18,405 nucleotides of DNA from an uncultured Oscillospiraceae bacterium (GTDB lineage Bacteria; Bacillota; Clostridia; Oscillospirales; Oscillospiraceae): NCBI GenBank assembly GCA_900752445.1, contig CAADVN010000195.1, positions 1 to 18,405 of the forward strand, in the 5' to 3' direction. The notes below the pieces were generated by a model. That model was not told the DNA's origin. It worked only from the letters and a program-made list of their open reading frames with translations, and made no database searches. Below are positions 8,106-14,966 of this stretch, one piece after another. Made by a program: the position numbers and the translations under genes. The first letter of the stretch is position 1, and each line of letters begins with the position of its first letter.

Positions 8106-8187
8106 CAGCAGTTTACATAGGGCGGCTCAAAGCGGCCCTGGGATATGATTGCATCAGGATTGTAACCATTTGTATCTAAAGTTTTTC

Positions 8188-8216
8188 TTGAATACCAAGG
8201 GTAATATGGTTAATAT
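8188..8216 (+). promoter_or_regulatory. Sigma-A-like promoter of the small exported protein
   Basis: The -35 is TTGAAT (8188-8193), the spacer is 17 bases and the -10 is TAATAT (8211-8216). The surrounding 8150-8276 is far richer in A and T than the neighbouring genes. The -10 lies inside the left arm of an inverted repeat, TAATATCAA 8211-8219 with TTGATATTA 8245-8253. Confidence 0.6.
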
Positions 8217-8276
8217 CAAATTATGAATTGTATTATGTAACCTGTTGATATTATCTGAACTTGTGGGGAGAATGCG

Positions 8277-8681
8277 ATGAAGCGACATACCATAACGTTG
8301 CCGATGCTTATATTTATAGCTGTTCTCTTTGTCTCCATGGCTATTTTCCCGACAGTGGCCTCTGGCAGCGCGGGCGAGCCGGACGCCGTGGTGGGCGGCG
8401 GCACGGGCCTTTATCTTGACAGCCAGTCGGAGACCTATAATGTCATCGCCTCCGCGCACAGCGGCGGTGCGGTGATGCCCAGCGTCTCGGATTCTGCCGC
8501 GGGAAAGACCGTTTCCTTCAGCGTTGACCCCTCGAGCGGTTATGAGACCGCCTCTGTCGCCGCGATCACCGCCGCGGGCAACATGCTCCAGGTCGTTCGC
8601 GTCGAGGGCGAGAAGTACAGCTTCGTAATGCCTGAAGAGGCCGTGGTTATAGACGTCACTTTCCAGTTCACGAGGACCTGA
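8277..8681 (+). CDS. Small exported protein with one surface-repeat domain
   Basis: Protein of 134 residues. A basic N-terminus and hydrophobic core (about 7-24) form a signal peptide or membrane anchor, with likely cleavage after residues like TVASGSA (26-32). Residues 52-129 form a single domain of the kind repeated in clostridial surface proteins: a small residue pair GG near 63-64, then GKTVSFSVDPSSGYE (76-90), a middle strand, and the closing pattern YSFVMPEEAVVIDVTF (114-129). In larger proteins such domains precede SLH modules; here there is one copy and no anchor. The ribosome site GGGGAG lies six bases before the ATG. It has its own promoter and terminator, so it is a single-gene unit. 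No enzyme motif is visible, and function is unknown. Confidence 0.82.
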   Translation: MKRHTITLPMLIFIAVLFVSMAIFPTVASGSAGEPDAVVGGGTGLYLDSQSETYNVIASAHSGGAVMPSVSDSAAGKTVSFSVDPSSGYETASVAAITAAGNMLQVVRVEGEKYSFVMPEEAVVIDVTFQFTRT

Positions 8682-8698
8682 ATACATACGACCCACAC

Positions 8699-8732
8699 AA
8701 AACAAGGAGGCTTACTAGAGCCTCCTTGTTTT
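8699..8732. terminator. Bidirectional terminator between convergent genes
   Basis: Perfect 14-base stem AAAACAAGGAGGCT (8699-8712) with AGCCTCCTTGTTTT (8719-8732) and a six-base loop. T residues end the stem on both strands, so it can serve the exported-protein gene (+, stop 8681) and the aminotransferase (-, stop 8763). Confidence 0.9.
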
Positions 8733-8762
8733 ATGTCTACATCTTTATGTCCACCGGATAAA

Positions 8763-9953
8763 CTATCGGGCGTTATAGGCTGCGATGCCGAGGGCCAGGA
8801 CGTCCATGGCTCGCTCGAGATCGGCCTGCTTGAGCACATAGGCGAGCCGGGCCTCGTCCACGCCCTTGCCGGGCGTTGCGTAGAAGCCCTCGCCGGGCGT
8901 GAGCATGACGGTGTCGCCGTCAGCATTGAATTCCTCAAGCAGCCACTGCTGGAACCTGTCCGTCGAGTCCACGGGCAGCTTCGCCATGAGGTAGAACGCA
9001 CCCTCGGGCTGCTCGCAGACCACGCCGGGGATGGCCAGCAGCTTTTTGAGCGCCGTGTCGCGCCTGCGCTTGTACTCCTCGCGCACCGCAGCGAAATACT
9101 CAGGCCCCACGGAATAGAGCGCCGCCGCGCCCACCTGGTCGAGCGTCGCCACGCAAAGCCGCGCCTGGCAGATCTTCATCGCCTCCGTCATGAAGGCCCT
9201 GTTCCTCGAGACGACCACGCCCACCCTCGCGCCGCAGGCGGAGAAGCGCTTCGACACCGAGTCCACTACGATGACGTTCTCGCGCACGTCGTCAAACTCC
9301 AGCATGCTGGTCATCTCTTCGCCGCCGTAGACGAATTCGCGGTAGACCTCGTCGCTGACGATGTAGAGGCCGTGCTCCTTGGCGATGTCGGCGATGAGCC
9401 GCATCTCGGCCCTCGAAAGCACATAGCCCGTCGGATTGCCGGGGTTCGTCATCAGGATGGCCCTCGTATGCTCGTTGATGAGCGGCTCGATGCGCTCACG
9501 TATGGCGTAGCGGAAGCCCTCCTCCGCGAAGGTGGGGATGGGCCTTATCGTCGCTCCGGTCAGCTGGGTGAAGGTGCTGTAGTTCGGGTAGAAGGGCTCG
9601 GCCGTCAGCAGCTCGTCCCCGTCGTCCAGGATGCAGGCGAGGGTCATGTCCAGCGCCTCGCTGCCGCCCGAGGTGGCGAGCATGTCCTCAGGGGCCAGGT
9701 CCAGCCCTATCCTCGTGTAGTAGTCGTGCACCGCCTTCAGATACACCGGTACGCCCGCGGACGGCGCATACTCGAGTACCGGGCTCTTGAACTCACGGAC
9801 CGCGTTAAAAAACTCAGCAGGCGTCTCAATATCCGGCTGGCCGATGTTCAGCGGATAGATCCTCACTCCGCGCGCTCGCGCTGCGTCTGCGTACGGTGCG
9901 AACTTCCTTATGGGCGACAGCTCACATTTTTGGATTTTGGACGATAGTTTCAT
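8763..9953 (-). CDS. PLP-dependent class I/II aminotransferase (aspartate-aminotransferase-like)
   Basis: Fold-type I aminotransferase of 396 residues, the usual length. Such enzymes move an amino group between an amino acid and a 2-oxo acid using pyridoxal phosphate. Seen are NPGNPTG (170-176), SDEVYREFVY (200-209) with the cofactor-ring Asp201 and Tyr204, and the cofactor lysine in SVSKRFSACGARVG (232-245, Lys235). The C-terminal substrate-carboxylate Arg is expected near RLAYV. The N-terminal SPIRKFAPYADAARARG and the GEGFYATPGKG block fit the AspC/AlaA-like branch, but the substrate cannot be fixed from sequence. It has a strong GGAGG ribosome site and its own promoter, and shares a terminator with the gene facing it, so it stands alone. 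Confidence 0.93.
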   Translation of the reverse strand: MKLSSKIQKCELSPIRKFAPYADAARARGVRIYPLNIGQPDIETPAEFFNAVREFKSPVLEYAPSAGVPVYLKAVHDYYTRIGLDLAPEDMLATSGGSEALDMTLACILDDGDELLTAEPFYPNYSTFTQLTGATIRPIPTFAEEGFRYAIRERIEPLINEHTRAILMTNPGNPTGYVLSRAEMRLIADIAKEHGLYIVSDEVYREFVYGGEEMTSMLEFDDVRENVIVVDSVSKRFSACGARVGVVVSRNRAFMTEAMKICQARLCVATLDQVGAAALYSVGPEYFAAVREEYKRRRDTALKKLLAIPGVVCEQPEGAFYLMAKLPVDSTDRFQQWLLEEFNADGDTVMLTPGEGFYATPGKGVDEARLAYVLKQADLERAMDVLALGIAAYNAR

Positions 9954-10005
9954 AAAAATCCCTCCTCAGACGCTTTCTTCAACGATGTAAATTAATGGCT
10001 CTTTT

Positions 10006-10034
10006 ATTATACTACCGCCCACACCAAAGCGCAA
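10006..10034 (-). promoter_or_regulatory. Sigma-A promoter of the aminotransferase
   Basis: On the minus strand the -35 is TTGCGC (10034-10029), the spacer is 17 bases and the -10 is TATAAT (10011-10006). The leader is about 45 bases long and carries the GAGGAGGG ribosome site. Confidence 0.75.
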
Positions 10035-10108
10035 GAACGTTATTTTTTCGGCATACGCGAAGGCCCCCGCCGCATAGTCTGTACCAAAACCATGGACGGG
10101 GGTAGACT

Positions 10109-10891
10109 ATGAAAAATGTTGTAACAACGGCTCTCATGTACATAGAGCGGCACAAGAAGGCGGCTTCGGGTGCGGCGCTGGTGCTGGCGGTGGTACTGCT
10201 GTTCGCCGTGGTGAACAGCCCGGCGGTTGTCGGGGCGTCCGCGACGCGGCGCTCGCTGCCGGTGTACAGCGTGGAGCGCGACGGCAAGTTCGTGGCGCTC
10301 TCCTTCGACGCCGCCTGGGGCAACGAGGACACGGAACAGCTCATCGAGATACTGCAAAAGTACGACGTGACGGCGACGTTTTTCCTCGTGGGCCAGTGGG
10401 TGGATAAGTACCCTGAGTCCGTGCAGCAGCTGGCCGACGCGGGCATGGAGGTGATGAACCACTCGAACGACCACGCCCATTTTGCAAAGCTGTCGGCCTC
10501 GGAGATCGTGGAGAATATAAACGCCTGCAACGCGAAGATAGAGGAGCTGACGGGCGTGCGGCCCACGCTGTTCCGCTGCCCCTACGGCGAGTACGACGAT
10601 AACGTCATCGAGACGGTTCAGGGGATGGGCATGACGGCGATACAGTGGGACGTGGACAGCCTGGACTGGAAGGGCATAGACGCCTCGGAGATAACGCGGC
10701 GCGTGACGAGCGGGGTGAAGCCGGGGTCGATCGTGCTGTTCCACAACGCGGCGGAGCACACGCCGGAGGCGCTGCCGGGAATAATAGAGCAGCTGCTCGC
10801 GGACGGCTACACGATAGTGCCGATCTCGGAGCTGCTGCTCAGTGGCGAGTACAGCATAGACCACACAGGCAGGATGCACCCCGCGGCCTAG
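10109..10891 (+). CDS. PdaB-like polysaccharide deacetylase (NodB domain), spore-associated
   Basis: Protein of 260 residues with an N-terminal membrane segment (about 18-42) and a NodB/carbohydrate-esterase-4 domain (about 60-245). The opening motif is LSFDAAWGNE (64-73), the PdaB-like variant of TFDDG. Then come HSNDH (118-122, metal-ligand histidines kept), RCPYG (156-160), WDVDSLDW (180-187) and the closing IVLFHN (208-213). The order and the WDVDSLDW...TSGVKPGSIVLFH run resemble Bacillus PdaB, needed for late spore stability, so it suggests a spore former. The second Asp of motif 1 is Ala68, so activity is uncertain. The ribosome site GGGGGT is part of a possible hairpin. I found no good sigma-A promoter, which would fit a sporulation sigma factor. 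Its stop overlaps the stop of the phosphatase gene. Confidence 0.85.
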   Translation: MKNVVTTALMYIERHKKAASGAALVLAVVLLFAVVNSPAVVGASATRRSLPVYSVERDGKFVALSFDAAWGNEDTEQLIEILQKYDVTATFFLVGQWVDKYPESVQQLADAGMEVMNHSNDHAHFAKLSASEIVENINACNAKIEELTGVRPTLFRCPYGEYDDNVIETVQGMGMTAIQWDVDSLDWKGIDASEITRRVTSGVKPGSIVLFHNAAEHTPEALPGIIEQLLADGYTIVPISELLLSGEYSIDHTGRMHPAA

Positions 10892-11337
10892 GCCTTGGAG
10901 ATATAGTCGAGCAGGGCCTTGCAGCCGAGCTGGATATCGTCCCAGCAGGCGTCGAAGTCGCGTGTGTACCAGGGGTCTTCGACGTCGCGTTTGAGGGGCG
11001 TGAGGTCGAGCAGGCGGAGTATCTTGCGCTTGGGGTCGCTGCCGAGGATGCGGTGCATGCTGCGGATGTTGGCGGAGTCCATACCGACGAAATAGTCCCA
11101 GTCGGAGTACTCGGAGCGGCGCAGCTGGCGGGCGGTCTTTCCCGAGGGGTCAAGGCCGTGGGCGATGAGCAGCCGGCGCACGGGCGGGTAGACGGGGTTG
11201 CCGATCTCCTCTGTCGAGGTAGCGGCGGAGCCGACCAAGATCGGCGCCCCGCGCCGCTCCGCCATGTCACGAAACACAAACTCCGCCATAGGACTACGGC
11301 AAATATTGCCGTGGCAAATCATCAGCACTTTAATCAT
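10888..11337 (-). CDS. Low-molecular-weight protein tyrosine phosphatase
   Basis: Cysteine phosphatase of 149 residues, the usual size. The P-loop is CHGNICRS (8-15) with nucleophile Cys8 and Arg14. The general acid is Asp121 in DPWY (121-124). TGL/TAR-type turns and YFVGMDSANIRSM (82-94) match the family. In Gram-positive bacteria these enzymes often counter tyrosine kinases in polysaccharide control or the protein-arginine kinase McsB; the partner here is unknown. I start at the ATG at 11337 because the family motif begins six residues later. The frame stays open 50 codons further up (to 11487), but that part has no family similarity. GGAGG lies 12 bases before the ATG. It follows the MFS gene on the same strand by 136 bases without a clear terminator, so it may be read through. 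Confidence 0.9.
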   Translation of the reverse strand: MIKVLMICHGNICRSPMAEFVFRDMAERRGAPILVGSAATSTEEIGNPVYPPVRRLLIAHGLDPSGKTARQLRRSEYSDWDYFVGMDSANIRSMHRILGSDPKRKILRLLDLTPLKRDVEDPWYTRDFDACWDDIQLGCKALLDYISKA

Positions 11338-11473
11338 GGTCTCTGTAAGCCTCCAAAAGCCTGTAAAAACATTGGGACCATACGCCATCTTTGCAAACTG
11401 GCGTAGTGGTAGCACACCGGTCCTGTGCCTCATCTTTTCTGCCTGCTCGAATTGCTTGTGTGACATCTCGCTC

Positions 11474-12643
11474 TCAGCCTTGGGCACGTTTCAGGAGGCG
11501 CTCGTGCATTATGAACATCACCACGAGCAGCGCCAGCAGATACACGGGCAGCAGCCCCGCGCTTATGTGGTTAGCCATGAGCCCGAACACCGGCGGCATC
11601 AGACAGGTGCCCACATACGCAGACGCCATCTGCACGCCTATCATCGCCTGCGAACGCTCCGCCCCAAAGTGCGCCGGCGTCGAGTGTATTATCGACGGAT
11701 ATATCGGCGCACAGCCCAGGCCTATGAGCACCAGCGCCGCCAGCGCGAACGTCCGCCCAAAGGGAAGCGCCAACAGCACCGCTCCCACAAGCACCACGCC
11801 CGCGCCCAGCCTTATCATCTGCCTGTCATTTAGCTTCAACGTCAAAAAACCGCCCAGCGCCCGGCCAGCTGTTATCCCAAGGAAAAACAGCCCTGCGCAG
11901 CCCGCAGCGTCCTCCTCAGTCAGCCCGCGCATGAGCACGAGATAGCTGCTCGCCCAGAGCCCCGCCGTTTGCTCCAGTGCGCAGTAGCAGAAAAAGGCCA
12001 GCATGACCTCCTTCGCGCCGGGTATGCCCACGACCTCACGCAGCGACATCACATGCCCGGCTCCACCAGCGCCGGCTTCCTCGGACGAGCCCGAACCCGC
12101 CCTCTTCCAGAGCGGAAGGCTCAGGAACAGTATCGCCGTCAGGACTACCTGTATCAGGGCTATGTACCTGTAGCCCATGTTCCAGCCCTGCCCGCCGGTG
12201 AGAGCCCAGCCCATGATATACGGGCCCAGCGAGGCGCCCACGCCCCACATGCAATGGAGCCAGCTCATGTGCCGGCTCGCATAGTGCAGTGCGACATAGT
12301 TGTTCAGCGAGGCATCCACGCTGCCCGCGCCCAGCCCGTAGGGCACAGCCCACAGGCACAGCGCCCAAAAACTCCCGCTCGTCGAAAAGCCGAAGAGCGC
12401 CGCAGCCGTCATCAGTACGCTGAAGGAAGTGACACGGCCTGTCCCAAAACGCCGCGTCAGCCTGTCGCTCATAAGGCTCGATACTATGGTCCCGGCCGCG
12501 ATTATCATAGATATTATCCCCGCATAGGACACCGGTACCCCCAGCTGAGGATATATCGAGGGCCAGGCAGAGCCAAGAAGCGAGTCCGGCAGGCCCAGAC
12601 TTAAGAATGCCAGATAAATTATGACGAGCAGCAGCTGAAACAC
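11474..12643 (-). CDS. Major facilitator superfamily transporter, substrate unknown
   Basis: Membrane carrier of 389 residues with about twelve hydrophobic segments. LSLGLPDSLLGSAWP lies in the first helix region, a loop 2-3 motif SDRLTRRFGTGR is at about 59-70, and a Gly/Ser/Glu-rich central loop is at about 182-200. I place the start at GTG 12643, because GGAGGG (12651-12656) lies seven bases ahead and the first membrane helix then begins at once. The longer frame from 12703 adds 20 residues without a ribosome site. The fold resembles the FucP-like or YfkF-like drug and sugar branches, but the substrate cannot be named. It lies 83 bases after a KdpE-like regulator and may be its target or be co-transcribed; a possible promoter is seen in the gap. 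Confidence 0.9.
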   Translation of the reverse strand: MFQLLLVIIYLAFLSLGLPDSLLGSAWPSIYPQLGVPVSYAGIISMIIAAGTIVSSLMSDRLTRRFGTGRVTSFSVLMTAAALFGFSTSGSFWALCLWAVPYGLGAGSVDASLNNYVALHYASRHMSWLHCMWGVGASLGPYIMGWALTGGQGWNMGYRYIALIQVVLTAILFLSLPLWKRAGSGSSEEAGAGGAGHVMSLREVVGIPGAKEVMLAFFCYCALEQTAGLWASSYLVLMRGLTEEDAAGCAGLFFLGITAGRALGGFLTLKLNDRQMIRLGAGVVLVGAVLLALPFGRTFALAALVLIGLGCAPIYPSIIHSTPAHFGAERSQAMIGVQMASAYVGTCLMPPVFGLMANHISAGLLPVYLLALLVVMFIMHERLLKRAQG

Positions 12644-12675
12644 CTTATGTCCCTCCGAGCCGATATTGGCATAAG

Positions 12676-12703
12676 GATATACCAGGACGGAGCGGTATTG
12701 CAA
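12676..12703 (-). promoter_or_regulatory. Possible sigma-A promoter of the MFS transporter
   Basis: On the minus strand the -35 is TTGCAA (12703-12698), the spacer is 16 bases and the -10 is TATATC (12681-12676). It lies between the response-regulator stop (12727) and the GTG at 12643. A run of six T then five A directly after the regulator stop could be part of a weak terminator, but I see no stem. Confidence 0.45.
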
Positions 12704-12726
12704 GCGTGTTTTTAAAAAAGTCGCTC

Positions 12727-13434
12727 TCAGTCCGCCTCGCGCATCCAGTAGCCGACGCCGATCTCCGTGAAGATGTACTGCGGTTCGGCGGGATTCTTTT
12801 CCAGCTTGCGCCGTATATTTGCCATGTTCACGCGGAGTATCTGCCTGTTCTCCTTCGTACTCAGGCCCCAGAGCTCGCGCAGCATGTAGTCATAGGTCAG
12901 CACCCGCCCGGCGTATAGGCCGAGCAAGGACACTATCTTATACTCGTTCTGCGTCAGGTGCACGCTCTCTCCGTCCACGAAGACACGGCGTTTGTCATAG
13001 TCGATCTCGAGCCCGCCGGCCTTGAATTTGCCGCTCGTGGCGAGGCTGCTCGAGGTCGCCGCCGTGCGCGTATGGCGCAGGGCCGTCCGGATGCGGGCCA
13101 GCAGCTCCGAGGTGCCGAAGGGCTTTGTGACATAGTCGTCCGCGCCCAGGTCCAGGGCCTCCACCTTGTCCCGCTCGTGCGTGCGCGCAGAGACAACGAT
13201 TATCGGCAGATGCGTCCACTCCCTTATAAACCGCAGCACCTCGACCCCGTCCATGTCCGGCAGACCGAGGTCCAGTATCACAAGGTCCGGGCAATGCGAA
13301 GTCACCATTGTTATCGCCTTGGCCCCGCTGTTTGCCGAGATGACGTCGTAGCCGTTTGAACTGAGCACCGTCGTCATAAAGCTCAAAATGCCTTTCTCGT
13401 CCTCGACTATAAGTATTTTGTCCTTTGCCGGCAT
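12727..13434 (-). CDS. KdpE-like OmpR-family response regulator
   Basis: Two-domain regulator of 235 residues. In the receiver domain (about 6-118) the acidic pair is Glu11-Asp12, the phosphate acceptor is Asp55 (LVILDLGLPDMDG), the switch is Ser82 and the conserved lysine is Lys104 in TKPFG. The C-terminal winged-helix DNA-binding domain (about 137-232) has the OmpR-type LTQNEYKIVSLL (160-171), YDYMLRELWG (181-190) and VNMANIRRKLE (202-212). LGLPDMDGVEVLRFIREW is close to KdpE. It follows the kinase by 19 bases, so the two are one unit. KdpE normally turns on kdpFABC potassium uptake, but no such genes are in this window; the MFS transporter after it is a candidate target. Confidence 0.93.
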   Translation of the reverse strand: MPAKDKILIVEDEKGILSFMTTVLSSNGYDVISANSGAKAITMVTSHCPDLVILDLGLPDMDGVEVLRFIREWTHLPIIVVSARTHERDKVEALDLGADDYVTKPFGTSELLARIRTALRHTRTAATSSSLATSGKFKAGGLEIDYDKRRVFVDGESVHLTQNEYKIVSLLGLYAGRVLTYDYMLRELWGLSTKENRQILRVNMANIRRKLEKNPAEPQYIFTEIGVGYWMREAD

Positions 13435-13453
13435 GTTCCCGGCCCCCTTTCCC

Positions 13454-14500
13454 TTATTCTGTGAGCGGCAGGTCGAACCAGAAGACCGCGCCGCCGCCGG
13501 GCCTGTTCGCGGCTGTCATGTCCCCGCCGTGAGTTTTTACTATCGTGCGGCAGACCGTCAGGCCGATGCCCATGTTGTGCCGCCCGTTCGAGTCCACCGG
13601 CGCCGCGCCGCGCGGCTTGTCCTCGAAGAGGCAGGGCAGGGCGTCGGGCGGTATGCCCTCGCCGTCGTCCTCCACGGCAAATTTGGCGCGCCCGGCTGAG
13701 ATCGTGACCCTGACCGTTATATTTGCCGTTGTCTTCCCGTGCACGGCGGCGTTCTCAAGCAGGTTCGTCAGCACCTGGCAGATGAGCACGGCGTCCATGG
13801 GCACGAACAGCACGTCCTCCGGTATCTGCGTTGTGACATTCACGTCGGGCCGGAGCTTCCTGAATTTCCTGAGCGCGTCCGCGACGACCTCTTCCACGGC
13901 CTCGGGGGATTTCTGGATGGCGGCGTTCTCGCCTCCGACGCGCGTTATGGACAGCAGGTTCTCGACCATGCGTATGAGCCATTCGGAGTCGTCACAGATG
14001 CCGAGCAGCAGCTCGCTTCGCTTGTCCTCGGGCAGGGAGGGGCTGTCGAGCAGCACAGAGGCTGAGCCGGCGATGGAGGTGAGCGGCGTGCGCAGGTCGT
14101 GAGAGACGGAGCGCAGCAGGTCGGCGCGCATCCTGGCCTTTTCGCCCTCGAGCCGGAGCCGCTCCTGCCTCTTGACATTGGTGGTCAACGCACTCGTGCT
14201 GATAGACACGGTGAGCATGGTGACGAAGGTCAGCGGATAGCCCGCGATGGTGAAGTTGAACTCCATGAAGGGGTAGGTGAAGATGAAATTCACGAGCAGC
14301 ACGGCGGCGACGCTCGCGGCGATGCCCCAGGCATAGCCGTCTGTGAGCCTTGCCACGATGTGGATGCAGAGCACGAAGACCAGCGAGCATGCGGCAGCGC
14401 TCCGGGCCAGCCCGTTCATGCCGAAACACAGCAGCGCCGTGGCTCCCAGCGCGGACAGAGTGACGGCAAGATTGCGCCAAAACCTTTTGCTCCTCAGCAT
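13454..14500 (-). CDS. KdpD-like sensor histidine kinase without the N-terminal KdpD domain
   Basis: Membrane sensor kinase of 348 residues. Residues about 10-105 hold four hydrophobic helices of the DUF4118 type (DGYAWGIAASVAAVLLVNFI 54-73), the membrane part of KdpD. The dimerisation motif SVSHDLRTPLTSI (131-143) has acceptor His134. Then come the N box (LTNLLENAAVHG 244-255), the G1 box DDGEGI (278-283) and the G2 box MGIGLTVC (310-317). Full KdpD has about 900 residues with an N-terminal Walker-type KdpD domain and a universal-stress-protein domain; both are absent. The start has a clear AGAGGTGG site, so this is a short natural form and not a broken gene. A TGGTATATT extended -10 at 14526-14518 is a possible promoter. 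The trigger sensed is unknown. Confidence 0.92.
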   Translation of the reverse strand: MLRSKRFWRNLAVTLSALGATALLCFGMNGLARSAAACSLVFVLCIHIVARLTDGYAWGIAASVAAVLLVNFIFTYPFMEFNFTIAGYPLTFVTMLTVSISTSALTTNVKRQERLRLEGEKARMRADLLRSVSHDLRTPLTSIAGSASVLLDSPSLPEDKRSELLLGICDDSEWLIRMVENLLSITRVGGENAAIQKSPEAVEEVVADALRKFRKLRPDVNVTTQIPEDVLFVPMDAVLICQVLTNLLENAAVHGKTTANITVRVTISAGRAKFAVEDDGEGIPPDALPCLFEDKPRGAAPVDSNGRHNMGIGLTVCRTIVKTHGGDMTAANRPGGGAVFWFDLPLTE

Positions 14501-14576
14501 GTGACCACCTCTTTATAAATATACCATAGCCCGTATAAAGATGGCATCAAGAAAATACACCTGACACGGGCGGGAA

Positions 14577-14610
14577 AAAGCGGGGGCGCTGAAAGCTGCG
14601 CTCCCGCTTT
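14577..14610 (-). terminator. Rho-independent terminator of the MFS/small-protein operon
   Basis: On the minus strand AAAGCGGGAGCGC (14610-14598) pairs with GCGCCCCCGCTTT (14589-14577), with one G-T wobble and an eight-base loop. Five T (14579-14575) follow. It lies ten bases after the stop at 14621 and separates this operon from the kinase gene. Confidence 0.9.
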
Positions 14611-14620
14611 GCGTGCTGTT

Positions 14621-14944
14621 TTATTCCACGTCCCTGAAACCGTCGTCCTCGGGCTCGAGCTGGCGCTTGAGGGCGTTCAGGCGGCCTGCTATGTCTGCGG
14701 GCGGCTCGTTGAGCCGCTTCTGCATCTCCTCGAGCAGGTATTTGGAGCCCGTGAGCATCGTGAAGGTCGCGCTCCTGGCTTTGCCGGCCTTGGAGAGCTC
14801 CTGCAGGTTCAGCTTTACGAGCTCCAGCTCCGCCTCCACGCTCTCATACAGGTCCTCGTATTTCCCGAGCGCGGCCAGCAGCTCCGCCTCGCCCGCGCCC
14901 TCGGCCTCATAGCCGCCGGGCGATTGTCTTGTGAGTCTTTCCAT
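14621..14944 (-). CDS. Small acidic helical protein of unknown function
   Basis: Protein of 107 residues that I do not recognise. It is rich in Glu, Leu, Ala and Lys with heptad-like spacing (about 22-55 and 68-98), so one or two long helices or a coiled coil are likely. There are no cysteines, no signal peptide and no membrane segment. It has an excellent GGAGGT ribosome site 11 bases before the ATG, and begins 22 bases after the stop of the MFS transporter. A terminator follows directly. This supports a real gene co-transcribed with the transporter. The start MERLTRQSP resembles the opening of some clostridial and phage-type small proteins, but I would not name a family. Confidence 0.8.
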   Translation of the reverse strand: MERLTRQSPGGYEAEGAGEAELLAALGKYEDLYESVEAELELVKLNLQELSKAGKARSATFTMLTGSKYLLEEMQKRLNEPPADIAGRLNALKRQLEPEDDGFRDVE

Positions 14945-14966
14945 GCTGAAAACTACCTCCGAAATA

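Noticed and set aside
8044..8130. SOS (LexA) operator before uvrA
   Set aside because: I looked for GAAC-N4-GTTC and the longer Bacillus form and found no acceptable match.
10051..10079. Sporulation-type promoter (GCATA, 17 bases, CATAGTC) before the PdaB-like gene
   Set aside because: The boxes match sigma-F/G/E patterns only partly; sequence alone is too weak to call it.
10092..10112. Six-codon upstream frame overlapping the PdaB-like start (ATGA)
   Set aside because: No ribosome site in front of its ATG; it probably arises by chance from the ribosome site of the main gene.
11380..11460. tRNA gene on the plus strand
   Set aside because: A D-arm-like string is present, but no paired seven-base acceptor, no closing anticodon stem and no proper T-arm can be built.
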